In this document: piece by piece, positions 50,945 to 58,673 of the stretch
Position numbering within the stretch: position 1 is the first letter of the stretch
How the letters are laid out: each line of letters starts with the position of its first letter
Assembly: GCA_910588155.1 (NCBI GenBank)
Contig: CAJUPB010000002.1
Coordinates: 191,446 to 255,445 of the forward strand
Source of the DNA: an uncultured Christensenellaceae bacterium
GTDB lineage: Bacteria > Bacillota > Clostridia > Christensenellales > Pumilibacteraceae
Length of the DNA: 64,000 nt
Direction of reading: 5' to 3'
Made by a program: the position numbers and the translations under genes
Notes under the pieces: model-generated
The model's input: only the letters and a program-made list of their open reading frames with translations
Database searches by the model: none
What the model was told of the DNA's origin: nothing

Positions 50945-51583
50945 TTGAATATATTCAGACAGAAATACCGTATCGTAAAAGAAGAACTGAAAATTTTCGG
51001 AAGAATATACAAGGGCGTTCTTCCGACAGTTCGCAGTTGCGGTGATTTTTGGGTAAAGGTGCGAGACGACGCGGTAAACAATACTTGGAATTACGCATTC
51101 GCAACTTATCTCGGATATTATTGTGTCGACGAAGAAATGGAATTTATAGACGCTGTTTTCTTTCAAGGTCAAAGCATTGTTGCGGTAAGTTCGCGTTTTC
51201 ATTTGAGCGAACGACTGAGCTATTTTTGGTGCGATACGATTTTGAAAGATTTAATAGCGTTAGCTGTCGATTGCGGACTAATATCGTTTGAAACCGATAC
51301 GGCGGGAAAAGAAGTTGCAAGCGCTGTCGATTTTGAAATAGACGAAAATCTGTGGACACAAATCGAATCGTTGGTGTCGAAGTCAAGCAAGCGCGTTCAG
51401 AAGAATTTACGGCACGAAGTGGAAGCGATGGCGATTGCAACTCTGACCGAAACGAAATGGCGTGATTTACCCGAAAAATACGGACCGTGGAAAACCGCGT
51501 ACAATAAATATAATCTTTGGGTCAAATCGGGTTTATGGAAACGCATCGAAACATTATTGAACTGCGAGAAACAGAGGGAATAG
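50945..51583 (+). CDS. Chimeric protein: RinA/ArpU-like N-terminal part joined to IS5-type DUF4096
   Basis: A 212-aa frame, TTG start with AAGGAG upstream. Residues about 60-115 (DEEMEFIDAVFFQGQSIVAV, HLSERLSYFWCDTILKDLIA) resemble phage late-gene activators of RinA/ArpU type, a helix-turn-helix after an acidic start. Residues about 135-205 (LWTQIESLVSKSS, then KWRDLPEKYGPWKTAYNKYN and WVKSGLWKRI) match DUF4096, the N-terminal domain of IS5/IS4-like transposases. The DDE catalytic part is absent. The junction is in frame, so this is either an insertion-created fusion or a domesticated DNA-binding protein. Confidence 0.6.
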   Translation: MNIFRQKYRIVKEELKIFGRIYKGVLPTVRSCGDFWVKVRDDAVNNTWNYAFATYLGYYCVDEEMEFIDAVFFQGQSIVAVSSRFHLSERLSYFWCDTILKDLIALAVDCGLISFETDTAGKEVASAVDFEIDENLWTQIESLVSKSSKRVQKNLRHEVEAMAIATLTETKWRDLPEKYGPWKTAYNKYNLWVKSGLWKRIETLLNCEKQRE

Positions 51584-51631
51584 GACTGCGGTAAATTTTT
51601 ACTGTCATCGTTTCGGTATTTGCTTAAAATC

Positions 51632-51656
51632 GGGACAAACTGTTGCGTGTTGTCCC
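51632..51656. promoter_or_regulatory. Palindrome in the promoter region of the Ig-like gene
   Basis: GGGACAA and TTGTCCC are separated by 11 bases, upstream of a TATAAT at 51669-51674. No -35 hexamer fits at 17 bp. This may be an activator or repressor site. Confidence 0.45.
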
Positions 51657-51714
51657 TATTGTCAAGTGTATAATGTAGAAAAATGTCGAAAAACGTTGAA
51701 AGGAGAAAAAAGCT

Positions 51715-52368
51715 ATGTCCGAAAAAGATAAAAAGCCGTCGGTCGGGAAAACCGAAACGGCAAACTTCAAAAACAAGAAAGCCGCACCGAGAAAAAGCGA
51801 GGACGAAGAAATCGGTATTCGCATTTTCGTTCCGCCGAACAGAACCGTATATACCGTTGGCGAAAGATTTGTCAAAAACGGTATGAGAGTGGAACTTGTG
51901 TACAAATCCGGCAAGCGCAAAGAGATAGTCGATTTTGTTTACAGCCCCAAAGGCGCGTTGAATTTGGAAAACACGCATATAGAAGTTTCTTGCTGCGGTT
52001 TTACGGTCAAGCAGGAAATTTTTGTGGACGAGTATCGCGGATTTTACGACGATATGTACGATTTTTCGGAAGACCCCGACGAGGAATGTGTCGACGACAT
52101 ATATTTCGGCGACCCGAATAAAGTGTTCGGAATATATGTATGCAATCCGCCCGACAAGAAAACATATTTCGAGGGTGAGTGTTTCGACCCGACGGGTCTG
52201 CAAGTGATGACCTATATGCACCGCGGAATGCCCGGCGATATTGTCGACGATTTCGAATTTTCCCCGAAAGAACCGCTTACCGCGGAAGTTCGGGAAATCG
52301 AAATACGCTACGGCGAATTCACCGATTGTGTCGTCATAACCGTAATCCCCCGTGACTGCGGCGATTAG
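51715..52368 (+). CDS. Two-repeat bacterial Ig-like (Big_3-type) protein without a signal peptide
   Basis: A 217-aa protein behind AAAGGAG. After ~35 charged residues come two copies of the same ~70-residue beta-sandwich: IRIFVPPNRTVYTVGERFVK to KQEIFVD, and IYVCNPPDKKTYFEGECFDP to VITVIP. The pattern Y..GE.F...G..V and F..SP...L is typical of group 3 Ig-like domains, which usually are on the cell surface. No signal sequence or anchor is present, which is odd. Cysteines occur in both repeats. Confidence 0.65.
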   Translation: MSEKDKKPSVGKTETANFKNKKAAPRKSEDEEIGIRIFVPPNRTVYTVGERFVKNGMRVELVYKSGKRKEIVDFVYSPKGALNLENTHIEVSCCGFTVKQEIFVDEYRGFYDDMYDFSEDPDEECVDDIYFGDPNKVFGIYVCNPPDKKTYFEGECFDPTGLQVMTYMHRGMPGDIVDDFEFSPKEPLTAEVREIEIRYGEFTDCVVITVIPRDCGD

Positions 52369-52406
52369 TTTGACTTTACATAGACGGTAACGGTTCTCGG
52401 GCGTTG

Positions 52407-52616
52407 TTATTTTATGCAGAGTATTTCGTTTGCGTCGACGTCCAAAACCGCGCATATATTGGCAAAAGTATCCAGAGCGGGCATTGCGCGTCCCGACAGA
52501 TATTGCGACAAAGTCGGCGGCTTGATATTAAGCCGCCGACTTAAATCCGCTTTCGTGATTCCGCAAGTCTGTATTGCCTCAATCATTTTCGTTCGTATTT
52601 GTTCCAATGTAATCAT
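52407..52616 (-). CDS. XRE-family transcriptional regulator (69 aa)
   Basis: A minimal Cro/CI-type helix-turn-helix protein: TKADLSRRLNIKPPTLSQYLSG is helix 2-3, followed by PALDTFANICAVLDVDANEIL. GAGG stands 7 bases before the ATG at 52616. Two copies of a TTAGGTAATGCCTAA-type palindrome lie upstream and overlap its promoter region, so it is probably autoregulated. It has no further domain. Confidence 0.88.
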   Translation of the reverse strand: MITLEQIRTKMIEAIQTCGITKADLSRRLNIKPPTLSQYLSGRAMPALDTFANICAVLDVDANEILCIK

Positions 52617-52651
52617 AAAGAAACCTCGTCGAAAAGTTTCTTTTATTATAG

Positions 52652-52694
52652 TAGGTAATGCCTAATAAATGTTTGACAATTAGGTAATGCCTAA
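52652..52694. promoter_or_regulatory. Two palindromic operators
   Basis: TAGGTAATGCCTAA at 52652-52665 and TTAGGTAATGCCTAA at 52680-52694, with TTAGG/CCTAA arms. Spacing is 28-29 bp. They lie between the two XRE genes. Confidence 0.75.
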
Positions 52695-52702
52695 TATATA
52701 AT
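52673..52702 (+). promoter_or_regulatory. Plus-strand promoter with an operator as its spacer
   Basis: TTGACA at 52673-52678, 18 bp, TATAAT at 52697-52702. The second palindrome fills the spacer. The transcript would run antisense into the XRE gene at 52730-53017; no plus-strand gene follows before 53152. Confidence 0.7.
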
Positions 52703-52729
52703 ATAAATACGGAATTTGAGGGTAGGGGG

Positions 52730-53017
52730 TTATTTTTCCGACAAGTCTGCTATTATCATTCTGATATGTGCGGCTTGCCTGTCGCTCAATCCGTCCAAAC
52801 TGACGGTGTTTTCCGACGTCAAATCAAGCAAACAGTCTGTGGTGACATTGAAGTACTTGGCTATTTTTACGAGCATTTCTATGGACGGTTGAACGTTATC
52901 GTTTTCCCAATTCGACACGCATTGTTTGCTTACGCCGAGCTTGCGCGCCAATTCGACCTGACTTAAATTATGAGAGGTTCTTAAAACTCTGATATTTTCG
53001 TTTAACATATAATTCAA
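52730..53017 (-). CDS. XRE-family transcriptional regulator (95 aa)
   Basis: A Cro/CI-type repressor: LRTSHNLSQVELARKLGVSK-QCVSNWEND is the canonical helix-turn-helix, then IEMLVKIAKYFNVTTDCLLD. The C-terminal ~30 residues (LDGLSDRQAAHIRMIIADLS) are a short helix used for dimerisation in similar proteins. A minus-strand promoter lies upstream. It is a tandem neighbour of the 69-aa XRE gene, and the plus-strand promoter between them points into it. Confidence 0.9.
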   Translation of the reverse strand: MNYMLNENIRVLRTSHNLSQVELARKLGVSKQCVSNWENDNVQPSIEMLVKIAKYFNVTTDCLLDLTSENTVSLDGLSDRQAAHIRMIIADLSEK

Positions 53018-53033
53018 ATCCCGAGCAATTATT

Positions 53034-53063
53034 ACTATACTATTATATTAAAATGCTTGACAA
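53034..53063 (-). promoter_or_regulatory. Promoter of the 95-aa XRE gene
   Basis: Minus-strand TTGTCA (53063-53058), 18 bp, TATAGT (53039-53034). The leader to the ATG at 53017 is about 10 bases. Confidence 0.6.
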
Positions 53064-53151
53064 TCTTAAAATACTATTGTATCTTGATATTGGACTGCGG
53101 TGTAAAAATATTTGACAATGCGGTTATATTTGGCAGAGGGGTGACTCAATA

Positions 53152-53583
53152 ATGGACTCGAAAGACGTTTGCCGTGAGATTGCCGATGCAGTGAACAAGT
53201 ATTCCGACGTGAGTTTCGATTGCGAAGACTGCGGCGTATGCGTGCGTTGCGTTACGGACATAGACGACGTCTTTTTTCTTTCGTTGATTTATGATTTTTG
53301 CCAAAGCGGAGACTTTGTCAGCGTCTTTTTCGAATTCGACACGAAAGATTCGAAAGACGTTTCAAAGCTGAAACTTTTGTCGCAAGAATACAATGACATT
53401 GCGCTGTATTCCGAATTTGAAAATGCCGTGCCCTGCGAGATATACGGCGGCGGTTGGTTGAAATCCGAACCCGATGTTAAAAAAACGACAGTGCTTTTGC
53501 TGGACGAACTCATCGGCGACGGCTTGGCGGCAGGGATAATACGCAAGATGGTCGAAGCGACAAAGCTCGGCAAAACAGCGTAA
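53152..53583 (+). CDS. Hypothetical protein (143 aa)
   Basis: A soluble acidic protein with a cysteine cluster near the N terminus (CEDCGVCVRC, residues about 24-33), then an alpha/beta segment (VFFLSLIYDFCQSGDFVSVF). AGAGGGGTGA precedes the ATG. It is divergent from the XRE gene and ends at its own terminator. No family is recognised; the CxxC-x2-C pattern could bind a metal. Confidence 0.65.
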   Translation: MDSKDVCREIADAVNKYSDVSFDCEDCGVCVRCVTDIDDVFFLSLIYDFCQSGDFVSVFFEFDTKDSKDVSKLKLLSQEYNDIALYSEFENAVPCEIYGGGWLKSEPDVKKTTVLLLDELIGDGLAAGIIRKMVEATKLGKTA

Positions 53584-53597
53584 TAGAAAAGTTCTTG

Positions 53598-53629
53598 AAA
53601 GAAGCGTTTAAACGCTTCTTTATTTTTTT
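53598..53629 (+). terminator. Intrinsic terminator
   Basis: AAAGAAGCGTT pairs with AACGCTTCTTT across TA, followed by ATTTTTTT. Confidence 0.88.
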
Positions 53630-53723
53630 ACCGAATACGACTTTTTTCGTCCGATGCAAGCATATAATTTATGGTAAAATAGTACAACCCCCTGTATAGT
53701 ATTGCGGCGGGGCGGAGGTGATT

Positions 53724-55025
53724 ATGATTTCGAGCAATCTTTCGGGCAGAGAACTCAATGCTTGGAGCGGCGTATCTTTCGACTGTTCTTGCGGAAAGCG
53801 GCACGAGCTGAACACGGCGTTTTATATCGGAGAGGGCGCGGAGAACGACATCGTTTCCGCAGTCTCGGCGCTTGCGCCGTCCTGTTGCGGCGTAATGCTG
53901 CTGCGAGGCGAGGGATATGACGTATCCGATTTAAGCCGAACTTTGCGCCGCGGAGGATATAAGGTTTACGAGCGCGAAATTGCCGACGACGCCGACTTCG
54001 TCGTTTTGGAGGACTTGAATCGCGCAGACGACATAAGAGCGGTTATAGGCGTGGGAGGCGGATACATTGCCGACTGCGCGAAATACGTCGCCGCCTATGC
54101 GCGGATAAATTGCGGCATTGTCGTCAGGGTGCATTCTTCGCCGTCTTTTCTGGTGCCGTCCTCGGCTCTCGCCGAACGCGGAATGCCGCGGCTTTATAAA
54201 ACGGTCACCCCGAAAGTTTTGGTGTGCGACCCGAGTAAACTGCCCGACGACTGCGAGTGCAATGCCGCCGCATTCGGAGCGATTGTGTCGCGTTTGGTCG
54301 CGCTTTACGATTGGAAGTTTGCTTCTCTCGTTCGCGCCGAACCTATTTGCAAAGAAATCTACGATGCCGCTCTCGGCGAGATAGACGGCGTTTTGAACCG
54401 ATTGAGAGTTTGTTCGCGCCGCGACGTCTGTGTTCGCCGCATACTTTTGGAGAGCGGTTTGCGTCTTTCCGCGCTTGCCGCAATGAGCGGGTCGTCGCGC
54501 CTTTACAGCGGCGGGGACACGGCTTGCGCGCTGGCGCTGAATGCGTTGCGCAGGCACGAAAAGAACGAGTTGCGATTGCAGGGCGAAAACGAATTTTTAT
54601 TCTCGTTGATATTGTCGAAGATATACCCCGAACTGTTTTCGGCAAGAAAAGAGGGAGCGTTTTTTCCGCCGCCCGACAACAATCTGCGCTTGGAGAAAAT
54701 GAAGGAATATTTCGGCGCGGAGGAATCCGTCGTTGCGCCGACGCTGTCGCCGTATATCGACGATGATGCGTTTAAACTGTACGATTACAGGATAGGCGAG
54801 TACGAGGACGAGCTGAAAGCCGAACTTGCGGTATTGAATACGCGGCTTAACGGCGCATACAAGATTTTCCGCAGGCTTTACAGCGACGACGGGTATTTTC
54901 TGAAAAGCTATCTCGATGTGTCGGAAGCCAAACTTTGCGTTGCGCTTGCGCCCGAAATGCGCAGTAAGTACACGGCGTTGACCCATATGAAAAATATGGG
55001 CTTGACCGACGGATATCTCATATAG
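53724..55025 (+). CDS. Glycerol-1-phosphate-dehydrogenase-fold protein (AraM/EgsA-like) lacking the metal ligands
   Basis: A 433-aa protein from the ATG at 53724 (GGAGGTGATT upstream). The NAD-binding part is clear: AVIGVGGGYIADCAKYVAAYA, then VHSSPSFLVPSSALAERGMP. In AraM/EgsA enzymes a metal ion is held by Asp in FGDLL, His in SGSEH and His in LHGE. Here the same places read FGA186-IV, SGGDT266 and LQ286-GE, so all three ligands are replaced. The final ~120 residues are longer than usual. It is probably a non-enzymatic or altered relative. No operon partner is evident. Confidence 0.75.
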   Translation: MISSNLSGRELNAWSGVSFDCSCGKRHELNTAFYIGEGAENDIVSAVSALAPSCCGVMLLRGEGYDVSDLSRTLRRGGYKVYEREIADDADFVVLEDLNRADDIRAVIGVGGGYIADCAKYVAAYARINCGIVVRVHSSPSFLVPSSALAERGMPRLYKTVTPKVLVCDPSKLPDDCECNAAAFGAIVSRLVALYDWKFASLVRAEPICKEIYDAALGEIDGVLNRLRVCSRRDVCVRRILLESGLRLSALAAMSGSSRLYSGGDTACALALNALRRHEKNELRLQGENEFLFSLILSKIYPELFSARKEGAFFPPPDNNLRLEKMKEYFGAEESVVAPTLSPYIDDDAFKLYDYRIGEYEDELKAELAVLNTRLNGAYKIFRRLYSDDGYFLKSYLDVSEAKLCVALAPEMRSKYTALTHMKNMGLTDGYLI

Positions 55026-55087
55026 ATTCCGATTTTTAATCTGTTTTTAATGTTTGTATAATAAACCTTTTAAGTGTCCGCTGTAAA

Positions 55088-55124
55088 ATGAGCGTGTAGA
55101 GTAAAAAATGCTCTGCGCGCTCAT
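55088..55124. terminator. Hairpin between convergent genes
   Basis: ATGAGCGTGTAGAG pairs with CTCTGCGCGCTCAT with two G-T pairs around nine bases; it overlaps the stop of the yyaC gene. T runs are poor on both sides. Confidence 0.55.
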
Positions 55125-55666
55125 ATTTCGTATACGTCGCCGAAACTGTTTCGTATACGAAGCTCCGCCGAATATTTCTCGCGACAGCAGCTCTTCAAAG
55201 CGTCGGAAATTCGACGGGCAAGATTGTAAACAAGACCCAGTCTCACGCAGGACAGCGCTTTCGCCGATTTGGCGCATACTGTTGCGGTGACGGATATGTC
55301 GCCGACTTCGGGCAAGTTCTTGCCCATAGCTTCGCCGGCTTTGAGACCGCCCGCAAATACGCGGATACTGCCTATGTCGGACGGTGCGCCCACCGCGCTG
55401 TCCACCGCCACAATCTGGCGGTCGGGGTGGTTGAGCCGTATCTGACGTTCGACCGAAACGAGATTCAGTGCGGTGACGGGTTGCGAAAGGTCGCCGTAGA
55501 CGGGTGCGGAAGTCTGCAAAAGCTGTCCGATAATCGGACCGAGACTGTCGCCCGTGACACGGTCGGAACCTATGCAGAGAAATACGGGCGGCGTGAAAAG
55601 CAGACGGGAAAGTTCGTCTTTGACGCGTTCGGCGGCGTTATAATCATCGATAAAAACTTTTAACAT
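55121..55666 (-). CDS. yyaC: YyaC-like sporulation protein (DUF1256, Gpr-protease fold)
   Basis: A 181-aa protein. FLCIGSDRVTGDSLGPIIGQ, VYGDLSQPVTALNL, IVAVDSAVGAPSDIGSI and LPEVGDISVTATV are the conserved blocks of DUF1256/YyaC, a relative of the spore germination protease Gpr found across spore-forming Firmicutes. It supports placement in a sporulating lineage, though sporulation itself is not shown. No Shine-Dalgarno site is seen before the ATG at 55666. It is divergent from cvpA with 63 bases between. Confidence 0.9.
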   Translation of the reverse strand: MLKVFIDDYNAAERVKDELSRLLFTPPVFLCIGSDRVTGDSLGPIIGQLLQTSAPVYGDLSQPVTALNLVSVERQIRLNHPDRQIVAVDSAVGAPSDIGSIRVFAGGLKAGEAMGKNLPEVGDISVTATVCAKSAKALSCVRLGLVYNLARRISDALKSCCREKYSAELRIRNSFGDVYEI

Positions 55667-55729
55667 CGGTTGAGATTATGGACTTGCGTCAATAATAGTA
55701 TACATCGATTTCCAAGGAGGATTTCCAAA

Positions 55730-56992
55730 ATGTCAATTGCGGATATCGTAATCATAGCAATAGTGGCGTTATTCGCGCTGATAGGGTTGGCGAAAGGGTT
55801 TTTCAAAACGCTCATTTCGTTTTTCGGGTGGTTCATTTCCATACTGATTGCCGCCCTCACCGCGCGCGTGGTCGCGGAGGCGCTGCTCGATATAACTGCC
55901 GTCGGCAACTTTGTCGCAGGCGGAGGCGAAGGCTTCTCGCTGTTTAAGCTCTTCAAAGGCATTCTTCCGCCGGCATTGAGCGAATTGCCCGCGACGGCGA
56001 CTGCGGACGAAATAACCGCCGCTCTCGGCACGGGCGTGGTGGGTTCGATTTTGAAGCCGTTTATAGGACTTCTGACAAGCACCACGAATGCGGCAAACTC
56101 CGTCAGCGACGGCATAGCGCTTTCGCTTGCGGGCGGCGTGTTCGAAATTGTCGTCGGTATCGGTATGTTTATCGTATGCCGCATACTGATGACTCTGTTC
56201 ACGATGTTTGCCAAATCTTTGATAAATCCCGACAAGAAAAAAGGTTTCTTGGGACGTATCGGCGGTTTTGTTTTCGGTGCGGTTCGCGGCGCGTTGTACT
56301 GTGCGATACTCTTGGTGGTCATAGGCTTCTTGACGCCGTTCCAATTTATGCAGCCAGTGACATCGGAGATAGACAAGGGCGTGATTGCAAAACCGATTGC
56401 GCAGCAAGTTTACACGCTGTCGGGAAGAATAACCTCGCATCAGAATTACTACGACAAATTGCTTGAAATATACAGACGCACGACGCACGAGACCACGGAA
56501 GACGAAGTCGCAGTCAGCGGTTTCTTCGACGAAGCTCTCGTCGACAACGGCGGTATTTACGAAAAGCAGCTTTTCGGCGACAGCGACAGATACGACGTCA
56601 TAATAAACGGTCTGAAAGGCAAGTTCGAAGCTGCGTCGAACGACATAAAGGGAGGCAAACTTGCGGATAAAGCCGATAAGATTGCCGAACTCGCGCAAGC
56701 CGTTAGGGCGGCGGGTGAAGAGACGCCGAGCGGTGCGATTTATGCGGCATTCGAAAAATTTACCGGCGACCTCGACCGTTATCATAAAGCGGAAGAAGCG
56801 GCGGATAAGAACGCTATTGAAAACGAGTTGGACGCGCAGTTGGAAACCATACAGCGTTTGCTTAACGACGAAACTCCTTTCAAAGAATTGTTCGGAGAAA
56901 TCAGGTTTACGGAGGAGTCACAGCCCGAACCCGACCCTGTACCTACGCCCGAGCCGACTCCTACGCCGGAGCCCGAATCGGAAGAGGCATAA
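55730..56992 (+). CDS. CvpA-family membrane protein with Pro/Glu-rich tail
   Basis: A 420-aa protein; the ATG at 55730 follows AAGGAGG, though the frame opens earlier. MSIADIVIIAIVALFALIGL with AKGFFKTLISFFGWFISILI is the CvpA start. Four hydrophobic segments occupy about the first 230 residues, with an insert between the second and third. A hydrophilic domain of ~150 residues follows and the end is a PTPEPTPTPEP repeat. CvpA proteins affect peptidoglycan sensing and colicin V release in proteobacteria. The size is more than double the standard 160 aa. Confidence 0.82.
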   Translation: MSIADIVIIAIVALFALIGLAKGFFKTLISFFGWFISILIAALTARVVAEALLDITAVGNFVAGGGEGFSLFKLFKGILPPALSELPATATADEITAALGTGVVGSILKPFIGLLTSTTNAANSVSDGIALSLAGGVFEIVVGIGMFIVCRILMTLFTMFAKSLINPDKKKGFLGRIGGFVFGAVRGALYCAILLVVIGFLTPFQFMQPVTSEIDKGVIAKPIAQQVYTLSGRITSHQNYYDKLLEIYRRTTHETTEDEVAVSGFFDEALVDNGGIYEKQLFGDSDRYDVIINGLKGKFEAASNDIKGGKLADKADKIAELAQAVRAAGEETPSGAIYAAFEKFTGDLDRYHKAEEAADKNAIENELDAQLETIQRLLNDETPFKELFGEIRFTEESQPEPDPVPTPEPTPTPEPESEEA

Positions 56993-57091
56993 TCCTTTCG
57001 ATGTAGAACTTCGTGCGCATAATGCGAAGGGCGCAACTTCGCGGCAGTGTCAATCGTCGCGGCATAAAATAGGATAATTTTATAACAAAAC

Positions 57092-57126
57092 AAAGTTCGG
57101 ACGGCAGCGTCCGAACTTTTGTCCGT
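57092..57126 (+). terminator. Intrinsic terminator after cvpA
   Basis: AAAGTTCGGACG pairs with CGTCCGAACTTT around GCAG, followed by TTGTCCGTTTTTT. Confidence 0.85.
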
Positions 57127-57217
57127 TTTTTCTCTTTATTCGGTCAATTTTTCCCGTATTACTACATAAGAATATATGTATAATGCGACATATATGAGTT
57201 TTGCGAGGAGAAATTCT

Positions 57218-58465
57218 ATGAAGTTCGTAAAAAAACTGTTCGTACTTACGGGACACGGAGGAAAGGGCGCGGCGACCGTGGAGAGCAACGCTTTCGGAAC
57301 TTTCGCACAGGTCGGGGTCGGCTTGCCGCCCTGCCGCGGCAAAAGATATTTCGTGTTCGTTTCCGATAAGACGAAAGTCTTTCCTATGAACGGCGGCGAC
57401 AGATTCGACTTGGGCGACGTTTCCGTATCTCCCGCGCATCTCGCGGTGGTCGCGGTTGCGGGCAAAGATTTCGAAGTCGAGCTGTACGGCACGGACTGCG
57501 ACAAGAAAATGTGGCAGAGCAATCTGCTCGATATGGCGAGAGGAAAGATAAATGATTTCGAAAAGGCGACGAACTTGGAAGAATATGCGACGGAAGGCGC
57601 GCGCGAAAGACAGAAGGAAAAGACGTTGAGCCTTTTTCCGACCGTCGGCGGCTATGACGACGGCGCGATTGCAAAAGTCAACTACTATTCCAACATATAT
57701 TCCTCGCGCGAAAAAACGCCGTCCGAAGTGGCTTTCGAGCGTTCCCGTCTCGAAGAACTCGGCGACAATCTTTTGAAAGCCCGTTTCGACGTTCAATCGA
57801 CGCAACCCGTCGAGGTGACGGAAAAGTCGGAAGAAATCATTGCCGAACGACTCGCCGAGAACCGTGCCGATAACAAGACCGCGGAAACCGCGGCGGAAGA
57901 AAATAAGAGCGAAGACGAAGCCGCCGCCGCAGTTGCGGTTGACGGTTTGCCTCGATATGCGCGGTTTTTGTATTCTTACCGCGACGAGCTTTTGAAGCGC
58001 GGCGCAGAAAGAGCGGAAGCGAAAGAAGAAAAACAGCATACGGCAAAGATACTTTCGGAAAAGAGAGAGGACGTTTTTTTGACGGCTCCCAAAACGGACA
58101 TATTGAAAAGCGAGACGATGTTAAAGGAAACGGCTCCCAAAAAGCTGAATTTTTACGAGCGTATGAAGAGCAAAATAGACAGACTTTTCGAAGAGGGAAC
58201 GAGAGAACCCGTATTGGAAAAACTTCTGCCGTCTTCCCGCTTCGTCAAAATCGCAGTCGAAGATTCCGACAAATACTATTGCGTGGGACTTGTCGGCAGT
58301 CCCGATTATATATGTTACGCCGTGCCCGCGGTGTACACTCCGCAGCCGCCCGAGGAATTGGACGGATATTGTCAGTGGCTGCCTACCGACGAAAACAGAC
58401 CCGAGGGCGACGGTTTTTGGGTCATTTACCAAGACGCAGTCAGCGGCGACAGCGTCTCGATGTAA
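57218..58465 (+). CDS. Conserved hypothetical protein with C-terminal YCVG-type domain
   Basis: A 415-aa protein; the ATG at 57218 follows GAGGAG. The N-terminal ~120 residues form a beta-rich domain (KGAATVESNAFGTFAQVGVG, then FVSPAHLAVVAVAG-like strands). The middle is a long charged, probably coiled, linker (SEEIIAERLAENRADNKTAE). The last ~90 residues (KYYCVGLVGSPDYICYAVPA, QWLPTDENRPEGDGFW) recur at the C terminus of many clostridial proteins of unknown role. No signal peptide. It stands alone between terminators. Confidence 0.7.
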   Translation: MKFVKKLFVLTGHGGKGAATVESNAFGTFAQVGVGLPPCRGKRYFVFVSDKTKVFPMNGGDRFDLGDVSVSPAHLAVVAVAGKDFEVELYGTDCDKKMWQSNLLDMARGKINDFEKATNLEEYATEGARERQKEKTLSLFPTVGGYDDGAIAKVNYYSNIYSSREKTPSEVAFERSRLEELGDNLLKARFDVQSTQPVEVTEKSEEIIAERLAENRADNKTAETAAEENKSEDEAAAAVAVDGLPRYARFLYSYRDELLKRGAERAEAKEEKQHTAKILSEKREDVFLTAPKTDILKSETMLKETAPKKLNFYERMKSKIDRLFEEGTREPVLEKLLPSSRFVKIAVEDSDKYYCVGLVGSPDYICYAVPAVYTPQPPEELDGYCQWLPTDENRPEGDGFWVIYQDAVSGDSVSM

Positions 58466-58513
58466 AAAGATACAAATCGCTTTCGCAAGCGTATTGAAAG
58501 AAAATTCCCTACG

Positions 58514-58548
58514 ACCCGTTGTCTTGATTTGCAAAACAGCGGGTTTTT
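58514..58548 (+). terminator. Intrinsic terminator
   Basis: ACCCGTTGT pairs with ACAGCGGGT with one G-T pair, followed by TTTTGTTTT. Confidence 0.75.
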
Positions 58549-58608
58549 GTTTTGCACGGCTACTTGAAACTGTCGCGTATAAATAATGGCTTTGCCTGCT
58601 TATATCGC

Positions 58609-58637
58609 TTGATTTATTTAATCGGAATTGATATAAT
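58609..58637 (+). promoter_or_regulatory. Promoter of the GH2-like gene
   Basis: TTGATT at 58609-58614, 17 bp, TATAAT at 58632-58637; AAAGGA lies before the ATG at 58674. Confidence 0.75.
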
Positions 58638-58673
58638 TGTACGTGATGAAAATTCTTTGATAAAGGACGAGCG

